Of a stretch of DNA of 64,000 nucleotides, positions 55,871-64,000 are shown one piece after another. The stretch comes from DAOTYH01 sp034435015. GTDB lineage: Bacteria; Chloroflexota; Anaerolineae; Aggregatilineales; UBA3940. Position 1 is the first letter of the stretch, and each line of letters opens with the position of its first letter. The stretch is taken from contig DAOTYH010000080.1 of assembly GCA_034435015.1 (NCBI GenBank), positions 1-64,000 on the forward strand, read 5' to 3'. The notes beneath the pieces were generated by a model. It saw only the letters and a program-made list of their open reading frames with translations, had not been told where the DNA came from and ran no database searches. The position numbers and the translations under genes are program-made.

Positions 55871-57744
55871 GATTCTTCCCATCCAGACATCACATCACGA
55901 GGTTGATAAGTTTCCACCAACGTCTTAAGCATGGCATGGATGCCCGCCCTGTCCTGAGCACGGGCCGCCTCAAAGAGCTTTTCTAGGGCCGTGTCGAACG
56001 TCTCGTCATCATAGGTGGTTTGATGATTTGCCACGAAAATCTTGTTGTGCTTAGTAGCCGTCACGCCTTCTTCAAAGCTGAGTAGTTCCTCCGCCAGACG
56101 CTCGCCGGGCCGGATGCCGGTGTAGACAATGTCTATATCAACGCCCGGTTCCAAGCCGGAGAGGCGGATCATGTCACGGGCCAGGTCTACAATCTTGACA
56201 GGCTCACCCATGTCTAGGACGTAAATCTCACCGCTCTTGCCGTGTGCCGCGGCCTGTAGCGTAAGCTGAACGGCTTCAGGAATGGTCATGAAATAGCGTG
56301 TCATATTGGGATGGGTAACCGTTACCGGCCCTCCCATCTGAATCTGTTGCTTGAAGAGAGGGATTACACTACCGCGACTGCCAAGCACATTGCCGAAGCG
56401 CACTGACACATAAACCTGATCGGGCGGGGCTTTCCTCCCCGCCTGCGCCACTATCAGCTCGGTGACCCGCTTGGTTGCGCCCATGACGGAGGTGGGGTTT
56501 ACGGCCTTGTCAGTTGAGATGTTAACGAAATGCCTGGCATTGTAGGCCAGCGCAAGATCAACCAGATTCTTGATCCCGCCAATGTTATTTAAGACCGCCT
56601 CGTCAGGATTGGCCTCCATCAGGGGAACATGCTTGTGGGCGGCGGTGTTGAAGACAATGTGAGGACGGTAGGTCCTGAAAATGTGCTCCAGCTTCCCTCG
56701 ATTCTGGATGTCCACAATGATGGCAGGTGCCTTGAGATCGGGGAAACGGTATTCCAACTCTCGCTGGATTTCAACCAAGCTGTTCTCCCCCCGCCCGATA
56801 AGCAGAACAGCCGCCGGGTGGAAGCGTGCGACTTGCCGGGTCAATTCGGACCCAATTGAGCCGCCTGCGCCCGTGATCATCACAATACGTTCGTTCAAGT
56901 AGTCAGCTATGTCCCCTAGATCGAGGCGGGCCGGTTCACGCCGCAGGAGGTCTTCGATGCGCACGTCGCGTATTTCGGAGATGGACAGAAAGCCGTTTGT
57001 TGCCTCGTAGGCATGGGGAACAATGCGACAGCGTACTCCGGCCTCATGGGCAAGTTCGAATACACGGCGGACGGTGCCCCCGGAGGCCGACGGCATAGCA
57101 ATGATCACCTCGTTGATGTGATGCCGTGTGACAACAAAGGGCAACTCTTCGATGCCGCCAAAAACAGGTAACCCTCCAAAGTACATGTGATGTTTGGAGG
57201 TATCTTCATCCAGCAGTCCAACAGGGTTCATCAAGGTCTGGGGGAACTGGCGCATACTCTCAGCCAGCAACACACCGGCGTCTCCTTCCGTTACGATCAA
57301 CACACGCCGCTGGCTGTGTCCGGTCCTACGGCTTGCATTCCAAACGAAATATAGCCGCCATGCGAATCGCGCTCCGCCCAGCATCAGCAGAGCCAGCATC
57401 CCGTCCAGCAAGGGGATACTACGGGGGATCACAAGCTCGTCAGGCAGAGGAAAGGCGATCAGCAAAGTTGACGCAAAAAGCACGGTAGCCAGCCCGGTAG
57501 CCTTGATCAAGGTGAAGAGGTCCCAGACAGCAACACGGCGCCATATCTGCCGGTACAGACCAAAAACGTACACAAGGACGCCCTTCACGGGCAGTGTGAG
57601 CTGGGTGTACAGCAGGGCCGCGCCAATGTACTGTGGCCAGACCTCCGTCGGCAGGCGCAGCATAAATGCTATTGGCGCCGCCAAAGCCCACAACAGCACA
57701 TCAACTAAAAACTTCGAGGACAGCCGGCCTATGCTTTTCGACAT
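55825..57744 (-). CDS. NDP-sugar 4,6-dehydratase, PglF/FlaA1/CapD family
   Basis: 639 aa. Four or five N-terminal membrane helices (about 12-115), a Rossmann-like CoA_binding_3 domain (about 140-260), then the SDR domain with MITGAGGSIGSELTRQ (NAD binding), the STDKAVNPTSVMGATKRVTE active-site block and GIRPGERLAEELL. It matches membrane-anchored UDP-GlcNAc 4,6-dehydratases such as PglF and WbpM, which make the 4-keto sugar for bacillosamine or QuiNAc. It overlaps the aminotransferase by 16 bp and the kinase by 46 bp. Confidence 0.93.
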   Translation of the reverse strand: MSKSIGRLSSKFLVDVLLWALAAPIAFMLRLPTEVWPQYIGAALLYTQLTLPVKGVLVYVFGLYRQIWRRVAVWDLFTLIKATGLATVLFASTLLIAFPLPDELVIPRSIPLLDGMLALLMLGGARFAWRLYFVWNASRRTGHSQRRVLIVTEGDAGVLLAESMRQFPQTLMNPVGLLDEDTSKHHMYFGGLPVFGGIEELPFVVTRHHINEVIIAMPSASGGTVRRVFELAHEAGVRCRIVPHAYEATNGFLSISEIRDVRIEDLLRREPARLDLGDIADYLNERIVMITGAGGSIGSELTRQVARFHPAAVLLIGRGENSLVEIQRELEYRFPDLKAPAIIVDIQNRGKLEHIFRTYRPHIVFNTAAHKHVPLMEANPDEAVLNNIGGIKNLVDLALAYNARHFVNISTDKAVNPTSVMGATKRVTELIVAQAGRKAPPDQVYVSVRFGNVLGSRGSVIPLFKQQIQMGGPVTVTHPNMTRYFMTIPEAVQLTLQAAAHGKSGEIYVLDMGEPVKIVDLARDMIRLSGLEPGVDIDIVYTGIRPGERLAEELLSFEEGVTATKHNKIFVANHQTTYDDETFDTALEKLFEAARAQDRAGIHAMLKTLVETYQPRDVMSGWEESCKPSLLMNQADTRL

Positions 57745-58865
57745 CCGACCCTCCTGACCGCCTCCTCCAAAGCACAGGTGACTGTTTCAATCTGAGCCTC
57801 GGTCAGATTGTTGTGATAAGGGAGAGCGATTGTTCGTCTGGATATAGATTCGGTTATGGGGAGTTCAACAGGCGCTTTGAGGTAATGCCGCATGTAAGGT
57901 TGCGTGTGGATTGGAGAGAAGTAGCCGCGTACAGGCACTCCCTGCTCCGACATAGACTGCATCACCCTGTCGCGGTCAAACCCGTCTGCCAGCGTGACAA
58001 CATAAACAAACCAGCTCATCCGCACGTATGGCCTGACGATTGGCGGACGTACCCAGTCGTATACTTGCAGGCGGCGGGTATATCGGCTTGCCACTTCTTC
58101 GCGCTTCTGGAGGAACGTCTCGATCCGCTTCAGTTGAGATACTCCTAGAGCGGCAGAGAGTTCGTCCAGCCGATAGTTGTAGCCGAGCCGTTCGTGTTCC
58201 AGCCATGATCCCATCTCGTCCCGGCCCTGATTGCGGAGGCTTCGGGCGATGTTTGCGATCTCATCATCATTAGTCACGATCATGCCGCCTTCGCCAGTGG
58301 TGATCTGCTTATTGGGGTAGAAGGCAAATGCCCCTGCCCGGCCAAACTGCCCGATCATGCGCCCCTTATATTGCGCTCCTAGTGCTTCACAGCAGTCATC
58401 TATCACCGTCAGACCATGCCGATCAGCAATTGCTTGGATGGCATCCCATTCCGCTGGATGACCAAATACATCCACTACCATGATGGCTTTTGTGCGGGCT
58501 GTGATCTTGCGTTCCAAGTCCTCCGGGTCTATCGTGAAGGTGTCAGGCTCAATATCTACGAAGACAGGTACAGCCCCCTCAAAAAGGCAGACATTCACGC
58601 TTGCCGCAAATGTAAAGGAGGGGACCAGTATCTCATCCCCATCTCCAATACCCAGCGCTTTGATGATCAGGTGCAGGGCGGCTGTCCCTGAACTGACGGC
58701 TACAGCGTGTTTGACGCCAACGTAGCTGGCCATTTGCTTTTCGAATTCCAACGCATAGGGACCAAGAGCCAGCCGGCCAGATAACAGCGCATCCAGCACA
58801 GCCTGTACATCAGTCTGGTCAATATCTGGTGAAGACATTGGGATCAGCTCGGTCATTTCACTCAC
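57729..58865 (-). CDS. DegT/DnrJ/EryC1 PLP aminotransferase, PglE-like
   Basis: 378 aa. PLP Lys in AFYPNKQITTGEGG, SGTAALHL near the N-terminus, VDVFGHPAEWDA and the VIDDCCEALGA block, as in sugar aminotransferases. Placed between a 4,6-dehydratase and a PglD-like acetyltransferase, it is expected to convert the 4-keto sugar to a 4-amino sugar. Its start overlaps the acetyltransferase stop by 4 bp. Assignment to the C4 amine of UDP-sugar is inference from the neighbours. Confidence 0.9.
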   Translation of the reverse strand: MSEMTELIPMSSPDIDQTDVQAVLDALLSGRLALGPYALEFEKQMASYVGVKHAVAVSSGTAALHLIIKALGIGDGDEILVPSFTFAASVNVCLFEGAVPVFVDIEPDTFTIDPEDLERKITARTKAIMVVDVFGHPAEWDAIQAIADRHGLTVIDDCCEALGAQYKGRMIGQFGRAGAFAFYPNKQITTGEGGMIVTNDDEIANIARSLRNQGRDEMGSWLEHERLGYNYRLDELSAALGVSQLKRIETFLQKREEVASRYTRRLQVYDWVRPPIVRPYVRMSWFVYVVTLADGFDRDRVMQSMSEQGVPVRGYFSPIHTQPYMRHYLKAPVELPITESISRRTIALPYHNNLTEAQIETVTCALEEAVRRVGCRKA

Positions 58866-59488
58866 CTGATCACCTCAGCCGGAATACCGGCAACTGTGGT
58901 CCCTGCCGGAACATCGCGTATCACAACTGCCCCTGCCCCAACCACGGCCCAACTCCCTATGCTGACCCCCGGCAAGACCGCACTCCCAATACCAAGTAAA
59001 GCTCCTTCGCCAACCCGGACCCCGCCCGCTAGATGGACACCCGGGCAAATATGGGCATAGTTTTCTACTGCGCAGTCGTGGTCAATGGTAGCTCCTGTGT
59101 TGACAATTACATGCGCTCCGACCCGGCTGTCTGGCTGGATCACAGCCCCTGCGAAGACAACTGTGCCGTCTCCCAGCGTAGTAGACGGGTGGACATAAGC
59201 GCAGGGGTGAGAAACGCTGACCCATCTCATGGCTTCAAAGCGCAATGCGAGTTGCCGGCGCAACGAATTGTCACCTATGCCAATCACACCGAACGTGCCC
59301 TGCTCAGGGGTGAAGCTGGCGATACTGCCTGTGACAGGCACACCAAGCACGGCCTGCCCTTGCTTGGACGGGTCGTCATCACGCACTGCTGTAACAGCCC
59401 ACCCAGCCGCCTGCAGGGTGCTGATCACAACTTTGGCGTGTCCCCCGCCGCCTAATACCACTACGATCCGCCGGGCTGGATCATTCAT
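58862..59488 (-). CDS. Sugar O/N-acetyltransferase, NeuD/PglD family
   Basis: 208 aa from the ATG at 59488, which overlaps the sugar transferase stop. The N-terminal Rossmann-like part VVVLGGGGHAKVVISTLQ binds the UDP-sugar. The C-terminal half is a left-handed beta-helix of hexapeptide repeats (VHPSTTLGDGTVVFAGAVIQ and the like) with the catalytic His in IDHDCAVENYAHI. It is the acetyl donor enzyme in bacillosamine or O-acetyl nonulosonate synthesis; the PglC/E/F neighbours favour the former. Confidence 0.9.
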   Translation of the reverse strand: MNDPARRIVVVLGGGGHAKVVISTLQAAGWAVTAVRDDDPSKQGQAVLGVPVTGSIASFTPEQGTFGVIGIGDNSLRRQLALRFEAMRWVSVSHPCAYVHPSTTLGDGTVVFAGAVIQPDSRVGAHVIVNTGATIDHDCAVENYAHICPGVHLAGGVRVGEGALLGIGSAVLPGVSIGSWAVVGAGAVVIRDVPAGTTVAGIPAEVIR

Positions 59489-60095
59489 TGTCTGTCCCTG
59501 TAAAAACCGGCATGGTATGATGGGCGGGGGCGCTGATCCCCTCACGCCGCAGAACGGTCAAGACCGTCATAGCTAGAATCTTCAGATCAAGCCACAGGCT
59601 GTAGTGATCAACATACCATAGGTCATAGGCGAACCTCTGTGCCCAGGTTGTTGCGTTGCGCCCATTGACCTGTGCCCAGCCCGTGATGCCGGGTCTGACC
59701 TCGTGCCGCCGGGCCTGCTCAGGGGTGTATCGGTCAAGATACTCGATCAGCAAGGGACGCGGCCCGACGAGACTCATCTCCCCCTTCAGGACATTGAACA
59801 GCTCAGGTAACTCGTCTAAGCTGGTCTTCCGTAGCCAGAGGCCGAAACCGGTTAATCTGTCTGCATCGGGGAGGAGATTTCCTTCGGCGTCACAGTCGTT
59901 GGTCATTGTACGGAACTTAAGCAGGGTGAAGGGCTTCCCACAGAGGCCGGGGCGTTGTTGAAGAAATAAGATGGGCGCCCCTAACTTGAGGCGTACCAGA
60001 AGGGCAACCACTGCCATAACCGGCAAAGTGATGACAAGCAGAGGTATGGTGAGTGCTAGGTCCAGCAGGCGCTTGCCAAGACGACGGTACATGAT
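59481..60095 (-). CDS. Bacterial sugar transferase, PglC-like phosphoglycosyltransferase
   Basis: 204 aa, the small PglC size. The re-entrant membrane helix RLLDLALTIPLLVITLPVMAVV, then GAPILFLQQRPGLCGKPFTLLKFRTM and the catalytic pair in SLDELPELFNVLKGEMSLVGPRPL. Such enzymes add a phospho-sugar to undecaprenyl phosphate. The ATG at 60095 aligns with the family start. It is the first gene of the minus-strand glycan operon, so it is read with the three sugar-modifying genes. Confidence 0.92.
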   Translation of the reverse strand: MMYRRLGKRLLDLALTIPLLVITLPVMAVVALLVRLKLGAPILFLQQRPGLCGKPFTLLKFRTMTNDCDAEGNLLPDADRLTGFGLWLRKTSLDELPELFNVLKGEMSLVGPRPLLIEYLDRYTPEQARRHEVRPGITGWAQVNGRNATTWAQRFAYDLWYVDHYSLWLDLKILAMTVLTVLRREGISAPAHHTMPVFTGTDNE

Positions 60096-60214
60096 TCCAG
60101 CCCCTACCCCCATGAATGATCAAATAATAAGAGCCAGCAGGGGTCTATTCACATCGTAACTTTCCGGGCAGGCAGTCACAATGGGGGAAAACCCCTATCT
60201 TCTGAATTCCTTCA

Positions 60215-60240
60215 CATTTCTCAAGGAAACTTGAGAAATG
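60215..60240. promoter_or_regulatory. Perfect inverted repeat with GAAA loop in divergent gap
   Basis: An 11-bp stem (catttctcaag 60215-60225 and cttgagaaatg 60230-60240) with a gaaa tetraloop lies between the divergent sugar transferase and flippase genes. It may be a DNA operator or an RNA hairpin. Nothing else is clear in 60096-60325. Confidence 0.5.
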
Positions 60241-60325
60241 GAGTGGAACTACAGGCAATTACTACTGATGTTTTTGGTTGATCCAGTTGTACAATCCTGT
60301 TGAGATCGGTGAAGGGGGCACTCGA

Positions 60326-61705
60326 TTGGGCGTAGTTCAACCTTCCGGCGGCAGGAATGCCTTACGGCCTCTCAAGTCTTCAGCGGCTATCACACTGGCC
60401 AGTGTTGCCGGCATTGCCGCTACGTCAGTAAACAGCCTTATCTTAGCCTTTATGCTGGGGCCTTCCGGGGTGGGGTTAGTTGCCACTCTGATCTCGATCC
60501 CAACCATTGTGATCGTCCTGTCAAACTGGGGGCTTCATTCTGCCGGCCTGTACCATCTGGGACAGCAGAAATATGCTGACGTTGAGATCGTTTCAAGCGT
60601 GGTATGGATGGGAGTGGCCATCGGCCTGTTGCTTCTAGGTGCTGGGCTGGCGGGGATGTCTATCCTGACCCGCTTAATCCCGGAGGCACCCGCTACACCG
60701 ATTTTTCTGGCACTGGCGGCCATTCTGCCGCAGGTATTACTTCTGTACTTTGGGGATATAGCGATAGGGTTAGGTAAAACAAGCACGGCTGTACTGATGC
60801 GTATCCTGCCCGGCGCCGGTTATTTGATACTGTCTCTGGGGCTGGTCGTCCTGTCCCGTCTAGGGGTGACAGGGGCGATGATCGCCTATCTGACAGGTAT
60901 GTGGGGGGCGGCCACAGCCGGATTTGTATCGCTCTTTCGCTCTGGCGCTCTCCGTCTCACCGTGAGCTGGCCCTTTGTGAAAGAAGCCCTCCGCTTTGGT
61001 TTCCAGTCCCACATAGGAGATATTGCCCAGTATCTGGTTTACCGTCTTGATCTGCCGCTTGTCAGTTACTATGCCGGTCTGAGCGCCGCTGGCTACTATT
61101 CCGTTGCAGTACGGATTGCGGAACTGCTCTGGTTGCCGTCCAATTCGCTGAGGGCGGTCCTGCTGGCACATGTGTCTTCCTCACAAAACGCAGATGCAGA
61201 TAAGCTGACGGCCCTATTGAGTCGGGTTTTACTTGTGTTCAGCGTGCTTGCCGCCATTCTCTTAGGAGCAGCAGGGCAGTTGTTGATAGGATGGATATTG
61301 CCTCAGTACCTTCCCGCTGTACCCCTGCTGTGGGTACTACTGCCGGGGGTCGTGACAGCCTCTGTATTTAGGGTGCTGATCGGCGATATAACAGGGAGGG
61401 GAACACCGGGGCGTGTTGCCCAGATTACGGTAGGCGGCCTGTTAGCCGGCTTGGCTCTCTACCTGATCTTGATCCCCCGTCTTGGGGCAATGGGGGCGGC
61501 CCTGACATCCAGTGTCCTCTATTTCGGCGAGTATATCGTGGTCCTGATCGTGCTGGCCAGCCGAAGCAAAATGCCGGTAAGGGATTTTGTATTGATCCGC
61601 AGGCAAGACCTGAGTGTTATGATGGGGATTGCCCGGCGCAACGCATCCAGTGTAACCGCCGCTCTCAAGGGAAGCTGGATTCATGTGGGGAATACAAGGC
61701 GATGA
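60326..61705 (+). CDS. Oligosaccharide flippase (Wzx-like, MATE/MVF superfamily)
   Basis: 459 aa. About twelve to fourteen membrane helices; the early part SAAITLASVAGIAATSVNSLIL with FMLGPSGVGLVATLISI is typical of polysaccharide_synt and Wzx flippases that move lipid-linked repeat units. The TTG at 60326 is chosen for its gaaggggg 7 bp upstream; an upstream TTG at 60278 is less likely. It overlaps the polymerase gene by 4 bp. Confidence 0.85.
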   Translation: MGVVQPSGGRNALRPLKSSAAITLASVAGIAATSVNSLILAFMLGPSGVGLVATLISIPTIVIVLSNWGLHSAGLYHLGQQKYADVEIVSSVVWMGVAIGLLLLGAGLAGMSILTRLIPEAPATPIFLALAAILPQVLLLYFGDIAIGLGKTSTAVLMRILPGAGYLILSLGLVVLSRLGVTGAMIAYLTGMWGAATAGFVSLFRSGALRLTVSWPFVKEALRFGFQSHIGDIAQYLVYRLDLPLVSYYAGLSAAGYYSVAVRIAELLWLPSNSLRAVLLAHVSSSQNADADKLTALLSRVLLVFSVLAAILLGAAGQLLIGWILPQYLPAVPLLWVLLPGVVTASVFRVLIGDITGRGTPGRVAQITVGGLLAGLALYLILIPRLGAMGAALTSSVLYFGEYIVVLIVLASRSKMPVRDFVLIRRQDLSVMMGIARRNASSVTAALKGSWIHVGNTRR

Positions 61706-63018
61706 TAATCCTGACCCTCATCCTGACATTGATGGCGTTCGGTATGGCATGGCTTTCAAAGCGCCGCTACGGTGACATACTGGCACCACTAGGTCTGTTC
61801 AGTATGGTCTGGTTTGGGATGCTGGCGCTGGAGACGATACCTATCGTTTCCTACACGCCTGTCTCAGCGCCAACGTGGATTATGCTGGTCGGAGCAGGCA
61901 TCACCTTTGCTGTTGGCGCTTTGCTTGTCTCACCCCCCTCGCTGAATCCCTCGCGGCCAGAGGGGGTCTCTGCCGGGCAGGGACGCTCTCACCTTCTGGG
62001 CATTGCGTTGATCTTTGCGATAGGGTTGATTGGAACAGGGTCTTTCATCAGCTTGGTCAACAATCTGCTGGGATGGCAGGTGGTGCTTGAGGACCCGCGC
62101 CTATTTTTATATACCCGCCGCTTTGGTGACTTAACCAAGCTGGGGGTCATTGGTATTGCTTATTCTTCTAACGTGGTCCTCCTTCCGCTAGTTGCCATGT
62201 ACGTTACCAAGTACCGACGCATGCCGACCTGGCTGTGGGCTGTCGTCATTTATGCATTGGCTGTCATGCTGATGGACCCCTCGCGTACCATGTTGCTGGT
62301 TGCTCTTTCGTGGGCAGTCTTTGCGTGGCTCTATATGGAGCAAAAGCGGAGAGCGGCACATACCCTTGCCCTCGCGGCGTTGGCTGTTGGTTTTGGGGTG
62401 TTCTTCCTCTTCAGCCAAGCCCGACTGCTGAAAGGAACTTTTGGCCCGCAGAACTATTTGTACGATTACTCCAACCTCCGCAATACGCCTTTTGAAGGCT
62501 TCTTGGATGCGTACATTTACGCCACCGGCTCGGTGCCGGCTTTTGATGTATTTGTGAGGCGGGTTAATCTGGATGGCTTCACGTATGGATTCGAGACGTT
62601 CGGTCCTGTTTTAAGATTGGCCAATGTGATTGACCCCCGCGTGCTGTACCCGAAAAGTGTCAGGGATTTTTCCTTGATCCCGTTTCCTTACAACACCTAC
62701 ACATTCCTTGATGCCTTCTACAGCGATTTTGGGTGGCTGGGGGTACTGCTGGGGCCTTTCCTCATGGGGCTTGTCAGCCAGAACCTGTATCGGAATGCCA
62801 GAGAGAAGGGGAATTTCCTGAGTGTCTATGCGGCCTCTTGGATGGCTTCCATCCTGCTCTCTACGTTCAACGTGAACCGATTAACGTGGATCATCACGTG
62901 GTACTATCTATTCATCGGGATTGTCTTCAGCCTGTTAGCGGCAGGGTCAAGACGTGCGGTGAATGGCCGCGCTGTTTCTCCCTCCCCCGCCGCTAGTGTG
63001 ATCCGCCATGATATATGA
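61702..63018 (+). CDS. Oligosaccharide repeat-unit polymerase (Wzy/EpsG-like)
   Basis: 438 aa with about ten to eleven membrane helices. Marks are AIGLIGTGSFISLVNNLLGW, VAMYVTKYRRMPTWLWAVVI, then the large external loop with YDYSNLRNTPFEGFLDAYIYATGSVPAF and YNTYTFLDAFYSDFGWLG, as in O-antigen polymerases of the oligosaccharide repeat unit (oligo_polym) type. The acceptor is unknown. The ATG overlaps the flippase stop (ATGA). It is followed 30 bp later by the GT2 gene. Confidence 0.85.
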   Translation: MIILTLILTLMAFGMAWLSKRRYGDILAPLGLFSMVWFGMLALETIPIVSYTPVSAPTWIMLVGAGITFAVGALLVSPPSLNPSRPEGVSAGQGRSHLLGIALIFAIGLIGTGSFISLVNNLLGWQVVLEDPRLFLYTRRFGDLTKLGVIGIAYSSNVVLLPLVAMYVTKYRRMPTWLWAVVIYALAVMLMDPSRTMLLVALSWAVFAWLYMEQKRRAAHTLALAALAVGFGVFFLFSQARLLKGTFGPQNYLYDYSNLRNTPFEGFLDAYIYATGSVPAFDVFVRRVNLDGFTYGFETFGPVLRLANVIDPRVLYPKSVRDFSLIPFPYNTYTFLDAFYSDFGWLGVLLGPFLMGLVSQNLYRNAREKGNFLSVYAASWMASILLSTFNVNRLTWIITWYYLFIGIVFSLLAAGSRRAVNGRAVSPSPAASVIRHDI

Positions 63019-63048
63019 CGCGAATCATACTCCCCGGAAGCATATCTC

Positions 63049-63972
63049 ATGGATGTCTCAATTGTCATCGTGAATTACAACACCGCACAACTCTCTGTCG
63101 CCTGTGCTGAGTCGATCCTACGGCAGTCTCTCCGCTCGCAGATTGAGATCATCATTGTTGACAATGGATCGGAGGATGACAGTGTTCCCCGCTTCAGGGC
63201 GTTGCCTCCGCCGGTGAGGCTGATCGAGAATGGGGTCAATCTGGGCTTTGCGGCGGCCAACAATCGTGGCATTCGGGAGTCAACAGGGCGCTATGTCCTA
63301 TTGCTGAACAGCGATACCGAGTTTTTGGATGCCGGCCTCGACAGCCTGATTGACTATATGGACAGCGACCCTTCGGTAGCGCTGGTCACCTGCCGCTTGC
63401 TTAACCCGGATGGCTCTACGCAACCCTCGTTACGCCGCTTCCCGACGCTGGTGTCGGCCTTCATGGATGCCTTCCTGCTGACACCGATTATGGTACGTAT
63501 CCCCTTCCTAGCCCCTCTGACATTGCTGGAACAGGATTACACCAGCACTCATGAGATCGAACAGGCCGCCGGCGCTTTCCTGCTCATACGGCGAGGTGTG
63601 TTTGACCGTATCGGGCTATTGGACGAACGCTTCTTTGTGTATTATGAGGATGTGGATTTCTGCCTCAGGCTGAAGCAGAGCGGCTACCGAGCTGTCTATA
63701 GGCCGGATGTAGCTGTTCTGCATCGAAGCGGCGGCACTTTTCGCGGCCATCGAGTCGCGGCTCATGCCGCGCGGCTGACCAGTAAGGTCCATTACTTCAG
63801 CAAGCATCATCCTGAACAAGTCTGGATCGTGAAGATACTGGTGAGCTTTGAACTATTCTGGCGGACCTGTTTGGCACTGGCGTATGCGGTCTTCAGGCCT
63901 GCACAGGGTGACCGGCCAAACAGGATTTTTAACTCATTCCTCAGGACACTGAAGGCAAGCTGGTCTGTATGA
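63049..63972 (+). CDS. Family 2 glycosyltransferase
   Basis: 307 aa. It starts VSIVIVNYNTAQLSVACAES, with IIIVDNGSEDDSV, NLGFAAANNRGI and the metal-binding DxD-like LLLNSDTEF, then QAAGAFLLIRRGVFDRIGLLDERFFVYYEDVDFCLRLK (the acceptor and base region). This is the rhamnosyl/GlcNAc-type GT2 form. A hydrophobic segment near residue 265 may attach it to the membrane. The donor sugar is unknown. The stop overlaps the next start (ATGA). Confidence 0.92.
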   Translation: MDVSIVIVNYNTAQLSVACAESILRQSLRSQIEIIIVDNGSEDDSVPRFRALPPPVRLIENGVNLGFAAANNRGIRESTGRYVLLLNSDTEFLDAGLDSLIDYMDSDPSVALVTCRLLNPDGSTQPSLRRFPTLVSAFMDAFLLTPIMVRIPFLAPLTLLEQDYTSTHEIEQAAGAFLLIRRGVFDRIGLLDERFFVYYEDVDFCLRLKQSGYRAVYRPDVAVLHRSGGTFRGHRVAAHAARLTSKVHYFSKHHPEQVWIVKILVSFELFWRTCLALAYAVFRPAQGDRPNRIFNSFLRTLKASWSV

Positions 63973-64000
63973 GAAGACCAATACGAGTGATGCTCCTCAG
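63969..64000 (+). CDS. Start of a further gene, cut by the right edge
   Basis: An ATG overlapping the GT2 stop (ATGA) reads MRRPIRVMLL and continues past the window. The start and position suggest another glycosyltransferase or glycan gene, but ten residues cannot prove it. Confidence 0.55.
   Translation, partial: MRRPIRVMLL

Overview
The window looks like chromosomal DNA of a free-living anaerobic or facultative bacterium, most likely a Chloroflexota member of the Anaerolineae type. This is inferred from the gene mix: a NapC-type multihaem cytochrome, a bacterial HdrABC-MvhADG set, minCDE, a T-box on pheST, DUF2723 and UPF0104 membrane proteins, and CARDB-type secreted proteins. There is no phage, insertion sequence, CRISPR array or rRNA. 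One tRNA gene (Gly, anticodon CCC) is present.

Left part (1-15 kb): a multihaem cytochrome c (-), a KdsC-like phosphatase and a GPH sugar symporter (+), a GH38 alpha-mannosidase and MutY (-), a small Cys/His protein built of four tandem metal-binding units (+), a membrane-bound spermidine-synthase-like protein, a membrane protein and a methyltransferase (+), then minC-minD-minE (-), whose MinD carries a long charged tail.

Middle part (15-36.5 kb): short housekeeping units on both strands. They include a radical SAM/HhH protein with a consensus promoter that should give a leaderless mRNA, SurE, a DUF2723 protein, a UPF0104 flippase with two followers, tRNA-Gly, DeoC, a CPBP-like protein, threonine aldolase, a nitrilase homologue without its catalytic Cys, an acetyltransferase, a DUF429 protein, an aminotransferase and nucleotidyltransferase pair, guanylate kinase, HyuB with an amidohydrolase, and a membrane protein.

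Energy cluster (36.5-44.6 kb): one polar operon hdrC-hdrB-hdrA-mvhD-mvhG-mvhA, a hydrogenase maturation protease and a stand-alone cyclic-nucleotide-binding-domain protein, closed by a strong terminator. The NiFe hydrogenase (MvhAG) would pass electrons through MvhD to the flavin of HdrA for bifurcation between ferredoxin and the HdrBC disulfide or thiol site. A TGTGA-N6-TCACT palindrome lies about 270 bp upstream.

Right part (44.7-64 kb): a Yip1 protein plus a MacB-like ABC cassette in which a secreted CARDB-type protein sits between ATPase and permease; pheS-pheT behind a T-box leader with a consensus promoter; and a surface-glycan locus. Its minus-strand arm encodes a PglC-like sugar transferase, PglD-like acetyltransferase, PglE-like aminotransferase, PglF-like dehydratase and a Wzc-like kinase, which together suggest a bacillosamine-type first sugar. 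Its plus-strand arm encodes a flippase, a polymerase and a GT2 glycosyltransferase, and a further gene runs off the right edge.
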